A stretch of 64,000 bases of DNA from assembly GCF_012273895.1 (NCBI RefSeq), contig NC_052108.1:3720001-3784000 (forward strand), written 5' to 3'. Under the pieces are notes generated by a model. It did not search any database and was not told the DNA's origin. It saw only the letters and a program-made list of their open reading frames with translations. Shown one piece after another: positions 38,245-51,746 of this stretch; the stretch's first letter is position 1; every line of letters begins with the position of its first letter. The position numbers were made by a program, and so were the translations under genes. The stretch is from Zerene cesonia (lineage: Eukaryota; Arthropoda; Insecta; Lepidoptera; Pieridae).

Positions 38245-39846
38245 AGCAAAGTTCGATATCGGCGCCCGCGCATCTCAGGCTTCTCTACCAGCCTCCGACG
38301 TACTATCGTTCATGAAGGATGACAGGAAAGTTTTAGGAGGTAAAACCCATCCAAGCCACAGTAGCAATGCAAAATTTTGTAAATATGATCCATCTACCTA
38401 TAGATCATCATCATCATGGTATGTTGGGTTCTGTTTCTGAAATGTTCATTCCTAAAATTCGGTATAAACTGCAGCTCAGCTAATGCATATAAATGCTGAC
38501 AAAATAAAGTCGAACAGTCTTTATTTCCGCCCTAGGGGGTCAAAAATTAAGTGTTATGTCACTTTACATAAATTGGTTATTGTTGCAAGCCATTCATTCA
38601 TAGCATAATGGTATCTTCAAGGTTTTAAAGATTGTTTATCAACATCCGAAAAGATATGTTAAGTATAATTATTGTTTAACCTGTAATTTAAGAAAAAAGC
38701 AAGGGTTTTGACCTAATACTGGATATTTACAATAAGAACTCAAGAAAAAAGAACTTTGGTGTGTGTGTGGTTTTCCTTTTAACACCTAATTTTGCTCACT
38801 GTACTGTTTCAATGGCAATACCAATAGAATTACTCAGACCTCTCCATAACTTATTATTTATTCCTAATATTTATTAACTAGGTATCCACTCCAGTTTCCT
38901 TATGTCTTAACAAATAACAAAAACATTGAATAAACATTTGCGAAATTGTTTTTGAGTTTTATGCTTTGCAACACATCTGGCGATTCATTTTTATTTATAA
39001 AAGTTATTATCATGAAGAAATTTTTAAAAAGAGAAAGGAAAATTTGGATAACAATGACAGGAAAATAAAGAAGAAAACTACAATTAATACATAACAAAAT
39101 TGTAGTCCAATGCTATTAATGATTCCTTATCGGATTACTTATCTTTTATCATCAAAGTGATTAACTTTTAACTGCTTATGCTGAATATTAAAAATATTTC
39201 AAATTATTAAATTTCTATGCATACTGGCAGTATAATCTTTCCAATAAGAGTAAAAAGAATGAAGAATTTCTTAATTAAGAGGTTCTTACCTCTGAGAAGT
39301 ATTAATTACAAGAATAGTAAAAAAATCGGTTTAATATTGATAATATACTGAATAGGCACTGAAAAAAAAAACTTTACCTAGATTTCTGCCCGCAACTGCA
39401 ACCACCTTTACATTGTGATAAAATCTTAACAAATTATACTTATACTAAATACTTTTTATTAGTTATATCATGAACAGACAAACAAACAGATGCGGAGGAG
39501 GATTTATTTTATATAATACCTATATACAAAGGATCATTTTACGTATGCATTTGTTTATTTTTTAATGTTATTGAGAAAGCCTGCAATATTGAATTTTTAT
39601 CGTTGAAATAAAACTTATAAAAGAATGTCCAACTTCAAAGTGATTTTGTTTTATGTAATGAACTAAATTAAAATGATAGGCAGTTGTGATAAATTATTTT
39701 GATACAACAGATTATAATGAGAAAAACATGTAAATTGCTTGACCTTAACACATTTTTCATATAATAAAAATTTAGAGTAGAAATTAACTTTAAATGAATT
39801 TTTATTGGATATTCAAGAGTGAGGCGAGGTGAACTATATATAAATC

Positions 39847-40206
39847 CCTACTAATATTATAAATGCGAAAGTAACTCTGTCTGTCTGTCTGTCTGTCTGT
39901 TACGCTTTCACGCCTAAACCACTGAACCGATTTTTACAAAATTTGATATGAAGATAGAAATGAACTTGGGAAAGAACATAGGATACTTTTTATCGCGAAA
40001 AAAGGGTAGAAAGGGTTGAAAGAGGGGATGAAAGTTTGTATGAAAGTTCGTTATTGTCAAACCGATTTTGATGAAACTTGGTATAAAGATGGAGATGAAC
40101 GTGGGAAAGAACAAACCACACTTTTTGATGCGAAGAAAATACTCCTTACCGTGTCGCGCGATATAAGCGAATTCTACGCGGGCGAAGCCGCGGGCGAAAA
40201 GCTAGT
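39847..40206. mobile_element. RTE-like retroelement 3' fragment, longer subtype
   Basis: Starts CTACTAATATTATAAATGCGAAAG, then a CTGT microsatellite (39879-39901), two related internal segments each containing AACCGATTTT/GAAACTTGGTATAAAG-type sequence, and an end GCGGGCGAAAAGCTAGT. The internal segments (about 39915-40010 and 40040-40130) look like a tandem duplication within the element. Confidence 0.65.
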
Positions 40207-42018
40207 GCTTTAAATAAAATGTTTAAAATGTAAGTATTGAATGCTTTCGTATTTCCTCTTGTTAATTATGCCATTCAGAGTTTACTTTGTTAATATAGAC
40301 AAATAGAATGGGGTAATAGACTTACATAATTATATAATAAACATTATTGTAGTGGTAGTGAAGTAAGTTTTTGAATTCCTGTTGCAAATATCTTGTTCAT
40401 TCATTCTTTAATCTGCTGTGAATAATTTTGTTTTTGTGTGTTGTTTAAGTTAATTGTTGATAGGATTTTTATTGTTTATCTTATTTTTCCCTAGTCATAA
40501 ATTAAATAAATTAAGCTTTAACACATAAAAATGTACTTGCAAACAAACTTAAACTGGATATTCAAAAATAACCTAAAACAAACACTAGTTCAGATACTAT
40601 CTTAAATAAACTATTTTAAGATTATCTTAGATATTTACATCAAGACTACTTTTTAACATTATTAGTTAGCTTTGTGTTATATATTTGTTAATATGAATTT
40701 AAATAAATGGTCCACATATGACCACTTTTGTATGACAAAAATTATGATTAAATTAGTTTTCCTGACAATTATTATCCTGCCAGGGCAACCTTATCCTCAT
40801 ATTAACTAAACGCAATGCAATGGAATAATAAGAATATAACCATGTAGATAACCGCTAAATTTGTAATAAAATTATTTACGTTTTACACAATTGGCAATAA
40901 AAATTATTAATTTAATCATAATTTAGTGTTATTACTTAATGATAAGTTAGATAAGTTTTGAATGGCTTTGGTACATGTGTATATAGGTATATGATAAATA
41001 ACATATCTTATACTCTTAAAAAAAAAAGAAAATTTCCTTGAATAAATCAAACATACTTGATTGAAAACATACATGAGAAAAATATGATTGACCAAGAAGT
41101 GGCTGATAGACATTTTATACATAAATCATATTCGACGATACTTCTTATTCATAATTAAATCATTAGAATGAGAATCAATAAGACACAAGGTGTGTAATAT
41201 CTTTATCAACCTAAACAGTAGCTGCATTTAAATATGCCGGTGGATTCTGCGATTTCGGGTTGTGTACTTTTTCTGGGCTTGCCAATTATTCTAATGTATT
41301 TTTACTCAGGTATTTCATTTAACTAATGAACATTGAATCGACTGATTAATCGACAAGATATTAATAACTACACCGCTGATGCGTAGTGTCCAGTTACAGA
41401 TATTTAAAAATGATCAGTTTTTGACATATACAGTGAAATAAGGCGTAAATTTTTGATTATTAATTAATATTCCTTATAATTTGATAAAAAATTGTGTGGC
41501 AACGATAAAGAGTATATAAATATTTAGACAAATTCGGACAGATTGTTACTGTAGTGGGCGGCTACATTACAAAAAAAACTTACCTGTTATGAGAATATTG
41601 GTGACATGTATCTTCTTGATTTGTATTACTTAATCCAGTCCCAAATTCACTGATTTTCCGTTACACCACGTCACACACTATTTTACTATCTTTAAAATGA
41701 TTTAAATATATAGGTAGTTATTTACTGTATACTTTTCTGCCATATTGAATTTTGACAACAGTGTTACTGTCGCAAATAATTAAACGGTGTTGCAGTCTCG
41801 TATGACCATAGAGTCTACAATCTAATCGGAGTCGCTCTAGGACCGTGTTCACGTCATTACGCATCGCGCGTTTAATATGCGAATGTTTTCCTAAGCACAC
41901 ATTATGACTTTGCCCAAGGAAAGAATGTATTCATGAGTGGCCATCAATTACATAAACTGGTATTTTTTTCTCGAGACTTTAAAAACTATTTTAAGAACTT
42001 ATTATGACAACAAATATC

Positions 42019-42140
42019 AATACTAATATTATAAACGCGAAAGTAAATTTGTCTGTCTGTCTTTTCTTCATCCCTAATTCACTCATCAGATTTGGATTAA
42101 ATTTTGTTTACTATCCCGAAATTCCTATGGGAACGAATTC
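42019..42140. mobile_element. RTE-like fragment, 5' part only
   Basis: Begins ACTAATATTATAAACGCGAAAG with CTGTCTGTCT as in 39847-40206, then decays after TCCCGAAATTCCTATGGGAA. Confidence 0.5.
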
Positions 42141-42400
42141 GTTTTCTTGACTCCAAAATATCAGTATATTCAAAATCGGTATCATAAATAGAGTTATAAA
42201 TTTAATCAGTGTATTACATTTTCTTATGAACTAATCGAAGTCCCATTTTTCGTTGCTTTCAGCATCGCTGTACATGTACATAACTCTCTTTTACTTTATC
42301 TCGAATACCACGAGTGTTTAACAGCTCGCAACCCTAATTTGCGGCCATTTGTTAGCCACAGTCAGCGGTATATCATCATTCTAGAAAAAATAGCTTTAAT

Positions 42401-42585
42401 CTATATATATAAAATTCTCGTGTCACAGTTTTCGTTGCCATACTCCTCCGAAACGGCTTGACCGATTCCTCTGAAATTTGGTAAGCATATTGGTTAGGTC
42501 TGAGAATCGGCCAACATCTATTTTTTATCCCGATATTCCTACGGGATACGGACTTACGCGGGTGAAACCGCGGGGCGCAGCTAGT
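42401..42585. mobile_element. Young RTE-like fragment, copy A
   Basis: From CTATATATATAAAATTCTCG to GGGGCGCAGCTAGT. It matches 61080-61260 with only about three substitutions by eye, so the two insertions are recent or recently exchanged. Confidence 0.7.
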
Positions 42586-42782
42586 TTAATATAAAAACAT
42601 GCCTATACGTTACGGAACATAAGACATAAGTTGTGTTATATATTCATGGACTTATAAATGTACCGAACTTTTTACCCTGTTTCCACTGGCTGCGAAGTAG
42701 TTGCGGCTGAGTGGGCAGCGGTTCCCATCGATTTTCCAATTCCAAATGAATGTAAAAATTCGAAATTGATTATCTACGAGAT

Positions 42783-42943
42783 AGTATTTTCTTGTGTTTG
42801 GTTTCACGCGAGTATTATACATTTAGAAATTAAAAACTTCAGTCTCCCCGTGACCACGCTCGCTGTAAAGTGTTCGAAACGTCGGGTTAATAATATAATG
42901 AATAAATCGCGTTTAAAATCCGTTGAAAAGTTTTTAATTTCTA
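42783..42943. repeat. Fold-back (MITE-like) element, copy 1
   Basis: Inverted 14-mers AGAAATTAAAAACT (42825-42838) and AGTTTTTAATTTCT (42929-42942), with the interior CGTGACCACGCTCGCTGTAA. Direct repeats TATCTACGAGAT at 42771-42782 and 42944-42955 look like a target-site duplication. Compared with the copy at 45729-45930, most of the left arm is missing. Confidence 0.6.
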
Positions 42944-43799
42944 TATCTACGAGATGATCTTGATTTCGCATCCGGATCTCGTAATATAATAACTAAAAAT
43001 TTCTAAAAACAATGTTCAATGGTTAGTGTATGTACGTGTGTTCGTCTCCCTATTTTGAATATTATGAACAAAAGATATTTATGTACCATACTCGTGGGGG
43101 ATACAAATTAAATAGTCGAAGGCTTGAAAAATTAGAGAGAGACAATTTCCATAAATCAGAAATTATACCAGAAAAATGAGACAGTTTGTAAAATTAAAAC
43201 GAATCGCAATTATTTCATGAATATTTATTTTTTTATATTATGTTTTAATTATTATTTATAAATAAAGATAAAATATTAACATTTAAATATGACTACACCA
43301 TAATTTAATATGACTGATCCACAAATAAAGAGAATGCCATGACACCATAAATTAAATTACACGACAAAAATAGCTTATCTATGGAATAATAGAGTATTTA
43401 CAAAATTGTACAGGAAATAATAAAGCACATGGTTATAACATTTTGAGTATAATTATATTAATATTCTTAACTATATAAGTTTTTGGTGTTTACTGGCTCA
43501 ATATGGCCGCGCACAAACTACACATATAGTTTAATATTTTATTTATTTAAAAGCAACAGAACACTGGAATTCATTTGTTTCTAAATATAATGTTTGTACA
43601 TTTATATTAATACAGGAATATATAAGTGTATAACATTTAACGGAAAACTATTAAATACTATAAGCAATAAATTACATAATATTCACCAACCATGATTATG
43701 GCATCACATATCTATAACCATTTAATAGCACAATTTAATTTCAAACATTAATTTTACAGGAGAAAAGTTAAAAAATTATCTAGAATTCCATAGATTTAT

Positions 43800-46700
43800 T
43801 TATACTACTACCGATTTCGTTGTCTTACAATCCCCATTTTGAGTTGGCTTTTTCTCGAGGGCTTGCATTGCGGCGATTTCCTTCTTTTCCTTCTTCGTGT
43901 TCCTTTCTTCAAATTCAAGCCGATGACGTATTATCCTTTGCACTATGTCCTCTGTTGTCATTGTGTTGCCAGAATTTAAGATCTGTAATACAAGTGCAAT
44001 ATTAAAAAATTAAACGGAAATAAAATAACTTGCATTAATCGAGAACGAATTCGGTCGAATGATATGTTTTTTTTTAAGCAGTAACAAATATAAGATTATT
44101 TTAACAGCAATTTTTTTATAGTTGTCAAAATATTAATATTATAATTTAATAAATAAAAGAATTTTTAAACATTCTAAAATAACGTCTTTACTAAAAATCC
44201 CGAATCGTAAGAACCCCAACAGTGTTAGTTTTTGATCTTATATAAACTAATTTGGTTTGCCTTATAAAAAAATAAAAAAGGTCGAAATTATTAAAAGTAT
44301 TTTGTTTCTTTACACAAACCTTAATTCATTAGAGAGTGGAGACCATGTAACTGGCAACTTTAAAAAGAAATATACGCATTTAAACAGCACACATACCTTA
44401 AAACAGCCCCGTCGCTTGGGCACCTGGTACGGGTCACTTTTGTCCGCGTCCAGCGCGATCGGCGTTGCGCCATGGCACACAACGTCCACGTTGAAGTGGT
44501 CCATGAGGTCCGCGGTCACGCTGTACGGCGCGCCGATGACCACTTCGTGGACGTACTGCAATATTGTTATAAATAGAAATAATTGCACACATTTCGCATT
44601 TTAAGTATTAGATAGTAAGAAAGTAAGGGTGCCAAATATTATTATATATAAATATTAAAAATGCGAAATGTGTGTGATCATATGTTTTTCTCTCACATCG
44701 CATTTTTTATATATTTTCGTGTTAAGAGGACAGAGGAGTGATATAGCCATAGACTATCATGTCAATAATTTCATTCGCAAGGGAAATTCCATTAACTACC
44801 CGGGCAAAGTGAATGTTTGAGAGTTCTTCATGTACATGGCTCATCAAGATAGTTGAAAGAAATGTTTGCATGTATTAGAACAAATCGGGGAATTAAAACG
44901 AAATTGTTATTTATGCATTTTTATCACTTGAAAGCAAATATCTAATTCCATTTCAAACTGCACTTATCCAAGTTCTTTCAGCTTACGAATTACTACTTAA
45001 AGCTATATATATTGCTCACTAGCGGTTCGCTCCGGCTTCGCTCGTGGTTAAGCATTCAAGGATCACGTAAATGTTCAACGGTGAAAGAGTTTATAAAATC
45101 GGTTCAGTAGTTCAAATTCAAATTAAAATTTTAGCTCTTGAGAAAAGCGCGTTTAAACATGCAAACTCTTCAGCTTGATATGATTAGGAAAGAGACCCCT
45201 TATGAAATGATTACAAGAACTGGTTTGGGCACTAACACGGAAAAAAATAAAATATAAATTTATTTATAGTGCATTAGGGAAATGACAAATCGACAGATAG
45301 GAAACAACAATCTACTATTATTGTATCATCCGGTCTACATATCAATTTTATTTTTAACGAATCAAGCATTATTAATTTACATGTAACATTTCTATTTATT
45401 TATTTTTGTTTGTTTAATAACACAAATCAATCTAAATATATATAACTCAAAGGTCATTGCCACACATAGTGATTTATCAACGCACAGCTCAAGCCACTGA
45501 ACGGATCGAGCTGAAATTTGGCATGCAGATAGATCATCAAGGCATCCGTTAATAAAAGGATTTTGATAAATTTTATCCCCAAGGGGATAAAATAGAGCAT
45601 GACAGTTTGTACCGTGGTAATTTATTAAGACCACGCGGGCGAAGCTGCATAAGTGGATATTTATTGTAAAAAATCTATATCTGTACTATTCTTGGGAAGG
45701 TTTAAAAAAATAAGTACTATAGGAATATAGTATTTTCTTTTCATTGGTTTTACGCGAGTATTAATCATTTAGAAATTAAAGACTTTTTAAACTTGATTTT
45801 AAACGCGATTTATGCATTATATTATTAAACCGACGTTTCCAACACTTTACAGCGAGCGTGGTCACGGGGGACGCTAAATAACATAATGAAAACATCACGT
45901 TTAAAATCCGTTTAAGTCTTTAATTTCTAAACAATAGTAATAGTCAGGAAGTAATAGTCAGTAATACAAAACTGAAGAGTTTAGTTGTTTGAATGCGCTA
46001 AGGAACTACTAGACGGAATCTAAACTTATTTCACCGTTGGATAGTTACGTAATCTCTGAATGCTATAGGTTATGTTTATACTGCGAACGAAGCTGGGGAG
46101 AACAACTAGCATAAGTGCATAAATAACCCATTTTCCCGACGTGAACCGATACTGATACTTGTTGAAGTTATCATAGCATATGTAGTACGTGGACAAAAAC
46201 ACCCACTACTTTGATTATATCTAAATAGATAACTGGTTTTGTATACATTAAAAGATAGGTAATATTAATTAATAACATGTTGAGATTTATATGATTCAAG
46301 AAAAATATAAAATTTTCCATAACCTACAGAAACACACGATAATAATTGCATCATTCTATCGATTAATACTTTTACAGTATCTTTTTCTATTTTCATTAAC
46401 ATTACTACATTTACAATTTTAATCTATACTAATATTATAAAGATGAAAAGTGTGCTTGTTTGTTTGAACGCACTAATCTCAGGAACTAATGGTCCAATTT
46501 GAAAAATTCTTTCAGTTTTAGAAGCCGGGGCGGACAGTTAGTTACATAATCGATAACAACCCTTTCGCATAATGACACACATTACATATGTACAAACCAA
46601 AATATAAACATAACACGTATTAAATAATTATTTCCTACAACTACTTTTAAACATGCTATAAATACTTTACATATATAATACAAACACGTATAGATACAAA

Positions 46701-49700
46701 TTGTTAATTACGATAATATTGTTTGCAATTACCTTGCACGCGAGCACTGATAGCACGCGTTCGTGCAGATTCATTATCGGATAGTTAGACCCTTTGTATC
46801 TATTCACTTCTAGGTCCGTATGTAGACCGACGATCAAGAAGTCACCCTGTGCGTGCGCAGCTTCCAAAAAGTCAAGATGGCCGACGTGGAACAAATCGAA
46901 CGCACCAGCTACGTATACCACCTGAAAACAAAATCATCATCATTAACCCAAATTTGTTCCCACTGCAATGTGCATTGCGTACAGTTTATAATCCACCACG
47001 CTGGCCAAATGCGGTAGGCAATGTCAAATGTTGTCGACCTTTTGGTTCGTGGACATATCGGTTCCTGGCGATATTTTCCATCATCATTTTGAGTAGTGGT
47101 GACATTTTGAGTAGAGGTGATTTGGTGGGGTAATGTGCAGATAAATTAAAGAATTAATTTATCCGACTTCTTAACCACTGAGCCACCAGTGCTCGGGAAT
47201 AAGGAAGGAATACAAAATTTTTATAACAAAAATTTATACAACAGAATTTAAAAATTTACCGTAAAGCGGTATTTATTGGACACAGTTCTAAATTTCTAAC
47301 TTCTTTCCAAAAATTTGTCATAAGTTAAATATTATAAGGTATGATATTGTTATTAATTAAAAATTATTTTACTGACTAAAACTCATTAAAATCGTCACAT
47401 TATGTATATTACGAGTAAGGGAATAAAAAAAAGATACAATAGTAAAGAAATGAACTATAAATTGAATGGGCGTGAACTAATATCATACGTTTAACACGAT
47501 AGTTGATAACCCGATAAAGAGCTGATAGCTATCACATACTGCATACAATATTGGCAAATTAGGTTACAATATGCACTACGATAGACAGCATTTATCACTA
47601 TAAGCGATTTAATTTTCTGCAAACATTTTATTAAAGATATTTGATGACAACTTATATTATGAAGTTAAATCGTTTCTCTATAACGGCCTTCAAGTATTGT
47701 GTTCACGTTTCAAGTTTAAGTAACGATTTTACCGACGATCTAAGTTCAAGGTTTAATAAAATGTTCATACAAAATTAATCGCGATTATGTTTCTTAGAGG
47801 CGCATGGTTGTTTAAAAAATTTTTTTTTCAAAATAATAAATACGTTACAGTAATTTACGGTCGTAATGTAACAACTTGAGACGAGGTCAACTGTCAAAAA
47901 TAACAAAATGTATGTAAATTTAGGAGAAGTGAAATGTCAGAACATAGTTTATCCTACATAACAATTTATATTCTTAAGAGCAACCATGTCATTTAATTTC
48001 TCGCTCCTCCCTTATTGTGTAAAAATTTCACGGAACATTTAAATTTAGAAGAAATTTATATTACATGAAAATATCATAAAAAAAGTACAAAGCAGTGTTG
48101 CCCTCAGTGGGATCGGGATTTACAACTGAAGTTTTTCTTTAAGAAAAATGATATAATCGATTTTAATATACCAGTATCGGTCATTGATTGAATCATTTTC
48201 AAACACGTCTCAATATCTCTATGTAAAAGCCATTAACAAAGAAAAAAATAATATTTGAATAACGCTTTTCCTGATTCATTCGGATAGAATAAGATTAAAT
48301 AAACTTTCCATTGTACAAAATGTATTTGTAACTTTATTTAAAAATAACTACATAATAAGAAACTTGATCTGTTTTAAGGTCAAGGTAAAGAGCATTGAGT
48401 TTATTTTGTTAGAATTTAGTATGGCGCATTCCATTATTTGTTTTTATATAATATAAATTCAATAACTTATTATTGCATATTTTATGAAAACCAAGAAATT
48501 TGGGGCACCCAAAAGAATTTCAAGAAAATTTCGAGCCTATTTAAACGAGCTTTGGGTTTCAAATAGCTAATACATAACAATAACAAAAAAACATTAATAA
48601 AATTTCAGTTCTTCATTCTTAGTATGTACTTCATCAAAACTCGATTGATTTCCTGATTAAGATAAGCATTATGAACTACGCATACATAGGTACAGTCAGC
48701 ATCATAAATCAAATAAATAAGTACGTGCTTAAAATTTGTCTGCATTTGTAGATTTTTTTTAATTTTTAAGTACAGTGTAGGAATTAAAACGTTTTGGTGG
48801 ATATAAAAATCGGTGAAGTGCGAGTCGGACTCGCGGCATGAAGTTCTGAACAAATAAACTGAGGAGTAATTGCAAAAAAAAAAACAATATTACTCACGTA
48901 TCCAATATAAGATCGTTTTTATTGATATTGTAATGTCTTTCGAAACTATGTAATAAAAAATTTATTGGACATATTGTTTTAAGTTCACCAAATTACTTTA
49001 CCACTACAACACAATATTTATTGTTAGAAAAAAACAAAAACAATTTTAAATGGGATTATTTTTTTTATAATTTTTAATAACAAGATCACTTTAACTTATG
49101 CAAACAAACACACAAACCTTGTCGGTCGGCTTCGGCGATAGCCCACTACTAAACTGTATAATCTTCTGTGTGGTCGGCAAGAATTGTGAGCATCCCGTAT
49201 ACGGCGACCGCGCGGTTGAGTCCGTCCCGAGATTAGACGAGTGGTCCAGGGCCACGGTGTATTCTTTGTCACCTCTCCTAGAAGGTAAGGGATACTGTTA
49301 TTTATCGGTCATTGGAACTGATGTAGGAGAAAATAAGTATTTATTTAGTAGTCGATTGTTTGTTCAATTAAGACACAAGGGTGTATGATTTTATGACGTA
49401 AAGCCAGGCAAAAATATGTAGTAAATTATTAAATACGGTCTTGCACTGTTACAATATAAACAAATTTAACAAATAAGACTTGTAATATTTATTTACATGT
49501 CTACTCATTCTCTTTCTATTCTGTAATAATATAATGTTCCTCCTAATATTATAAATGCGAAAGTTTGTAAGTATGTGTGTGCGTTTGTTGCTCTTTCACG
49601 CAAAACTACAGAACCGATTGCTATGAAATTTGGTAAATAGACAGCTGGAAAACAGGATACGGACTTACGCGGGTGAAACCGCGGGGCGCAGTTAGTCTTA

Positions 49701-51746
49701 GATAAAGATACTTCTTTATATAACCAATTAAATTAAATTTTTAGTTTAATAGCATTGAAATGCTTTAGAAAAAAGAAAATTTAGGAATAGAAAAAAAAAT
49801 CGATCACAGGGCGGGATTCAAACTTCCGTCGTTCGCCGAACCGTGCAACGCCTGACCTCTGAGCCAGACATGACCCCGCCCCAACAATTAAATTGCTTCA
49901 ACTCTATCAGTTCCTTGTAACTAAGAGACACCCCACGCCATCAATTGCTATGATTATTTTGATTACTGTATACATAATTATTTCATTGTTTGTATATAAC
50001 AATATAACGATGAAATAATGAATTAAATGCCTAATACGAAAACTTAATAAATACATAAATAAACAAACATGTGAAAGCAAAGAACAAGGTTTACTTGAAA
50101 TGTTCTCTGGTGAGTAATAGCATTCTTCCAACAAGATCTGTTGTAGATACACCGGCTGTTCTAGGCACTTCTCTGAAAGAAATTTACAGCTTTATTATTA
50201 CCATTCATTTAAAAGATTTCATCAATTCTGCCAAATTGCTTTAACTATGAATGCATATAAAGTTTTTCTATTGACATGACTAAAATATTTTTGTTCATTG
50301 AATAATGTATGTACATTTGGTAAATTAATATTTTTACAACTTTTTTGCAAAAATGTCAGTATTATTCTTAAAAAAAATTGAAAATTATCAATTTTAAAAT
50401 GTTTTTATAGAGGTTGTACTATATAATTTTCAATGATTAATTATTGTGTAGTATTATTTTTTGTAATAAGCAACACAGCATATAATTGTATATTAAAGTA
50501 TTTACTATAAATAATATGTGTATTAAGACAATCACATTTTATTCATTCAGAATCAATATTTACCTATATTTACCAGCACTTTTGACTAAATGATATGTAT
50601 CAATTCCTTCTGCTGTTACTGTGATGTCATCTGGAAAATGAGTATTATTTACAAATTAGGCATATATGTTTTGATTTGAATACAATGAAACATTCTGATG
50701 TATGACAATGGATTTATTAATATTATAGGTAGGTAGAATTATTATTACATATTTATTTACCACCATGTTTTAATTTATATATTTTTTTTCTTTCGTAGTT
50801 TGTAGTATACTTCTTGTATATATACTTCTTGAACAAAAATAAATTATATTCATTTTGAATATAGCCATTTAAAACACACACACACACTCATATATAACAT
50901 ATTTAGGAAGGGAATTAGGTAGAATTCCTATAAAAAAATTACCTCCATGTACACAGAAGTCACACTGATATTTATCCAATGTCTCAAGAGTTGTGACATA
51001 AGGGGCACCTTCAACCACCTGATCAACCCATTTTATGGCTCGAACCATTTTGTATCGCTCCTCTTGAGTGAACACTGGTGGCCCTTTATGTTTCGCTATC
51101 TCTTCATCTGTGTGAACACCAACTATCAACACATCACCCAATGCTTTTGCCTGTCTTAATGAATTTGCATGTCCAAAGTGAACCATGTCATAGCTGAAAG
51201 TTTCGCTTTTTGTTAGTTGTTATTCACATTTATCATTTATTTTATTTTATTTTAAATAAATCAACTGTATTGAATTAATATTATACTTAATTTTTCTTTT
51301 TTTGCAATAAATCATTATTATATATTATACCATTTTTATAATTCATAAATTGTGGTAGATTTCCTATTATTACAGGAAATCTGTACTACAATTTATATGA
51401 AATATTATTAATATATTTCTATAAGAAGTCATTCCACATTTTCATCCACTTTGAAAATTAATAATGTGTCATAAATTCGGTAGACTATTCAAGCTGAGTT
51501 AACACCAGAAAAAATAAAATTAAGCGCCAGGCGCTAATTACGCCGAAACCTTCCGGCAATGCTTAAATATAGGTGTAAATATTATTGTAGTTTGATAATC
51601 TTGGCTTCTGCATAGGAGCGTATTCAAAAAGAAATATAAAGCTAAAAACTTCTATTGTAAATCATAATAAAACGGCAGAAAAAAAAATTGACTTACCACC
51701 CATCACACCAAACACGTATTTGCCTTTTTTCATTAGAATGACTCAT
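43800..51746 (-). CDS. Pcyt2: Ethanolamine-phosphate cytidylyltransferase (Pcyt2), eight exons, complete
   Basis: Catalyses CTP + phosphoethanolamine to CDP-ethanolamine, the rate-limiting step of the CDP-ethanolamine (Kennedy) pathway to phosphatidylethanolamine. Minus-strand exons are 51746-51697, 51193-50943, 50630-50564, 50172-50095, 49277-49118, 46921-46733, 44555-44397 and 43982-43800, totalling 1137 nt (378 aa; human 389). All junctions are GT-AG and phase-consistent. Two tandem cytidylyltransferase domains are visible. The first has WCDGCYDMVHFGH (catalytic HxGH at residues 22-25), KHKGPPVFTQEERYKMV and the RTAGVSTTDL signature in exon 4. The second has VYVAGAFDLFHVGH (HxGH at 214-217), NYPIMNLHER, GAPYSVTADL and SDPYQVPKRRG. 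The second domain lacks a canonical RTEGISTT motif, as in known Pcyt2. The C-terminus is a charged helix (LEFEERNTKKEKKE). The start is the only ATG before the first domain. Introns 5 and 6 are long and full of repeats. Confidence 0.97.
44640..46560. repeat. Cluster of decayed RTE-like fragments in Pcyt2 intron 6
   Basis: Pieces at about 44640-44820, 45010-45190, 45420-45655, 46015-46115 and 46432-46550 each retain some family features: TATTATAAAGATGAAAAG-type starts, ACTGAACGGATC-type centres or GGGCGAAGCTGC-type ends. They are too diverged for exact boundaries. Confidence 0.45.
45729..45930. repeat. Fold-back (MITE-like) element, copy 2
   Basis: Inverted 14-mers AGAAATTAAAGACT (45771-45784) and AGTCTTTAATTTCT (45915-45928). 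The long left arm (45771-45870) is the reverse complement of the right arm of copy 1 at 42783-42943, which shows that the intact element is a near-palindrome with arms of about 100 bp. Confidence 0.6.
46932..47200 (-). repeat. tRNA-derived SINE with (ATG)n tail, reverse orientation, Pcyt2 intron 5
   Basis: Reverse complement shows a tRNA-like head (GGTGGCTCAGTGGTTAAGAA), an internal segment shared with 54853-55145 (TTTGGCCAGCGTGGTGGATT) and an ATGATGATGATT tail. The tail ends 10 bp upstream of the acceptor of Pcyt2 exon 6 (AG at 46923-46922). The middle is truncated or diverged. Confidence 0.7.
49540..49696. mobile_element. RTE-like fragment in Pcyt2 intron 4
   Basis: TCCTAATATTATAAATGCGA start, CTCTTTCACGCAAAACTACA centre, GGTGAAACCGCGGGGCGCAG end. 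It has lost the segment between CAGCTGGAAAAC and GGATACGGACTTACGCG present in other copies. It lies in intron 4 (between exons 50172-50095 and 49277-49118). Confidence 0.65.
49736..49890 (-). repeat. tRNA-like SINE head, reverse orientation
   Basis: Reverse complement contains A-box-like TGGCTCAGAGGTCAGGCG and B-box-like GTTTGAATCCCGCC spaced as in a tRNA, followed by A/T-rich sequence. The CCA end and cloverleaf pairing are not convincing, so this is a repeat and not a tRNA gene. The adjacent GCATTGAAATGCTTTA is shared with 15140-15160. Confidence 0.5.

Larger units (their letters stand above)
38245..43799. other. Intergenic, repeats only
   Basis: Sequence between the GC-rich candidate exon and the Pcyt2 stop, with no credible coding exon. 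It contains RTE-like fragments and a fold-back element listed separately. Pcyt2 transcription must end in the right part; minus-strand AATAAA signals are numerous (several TTTATT at 43220-43270 and one overlapping the stop codon). Confidence 0.5.

Noticed and set aside
42658..42957. Plus-strand 99-codon ORF
   Set aside because: Its second half lies inside the fold-back element at 42783-42943.
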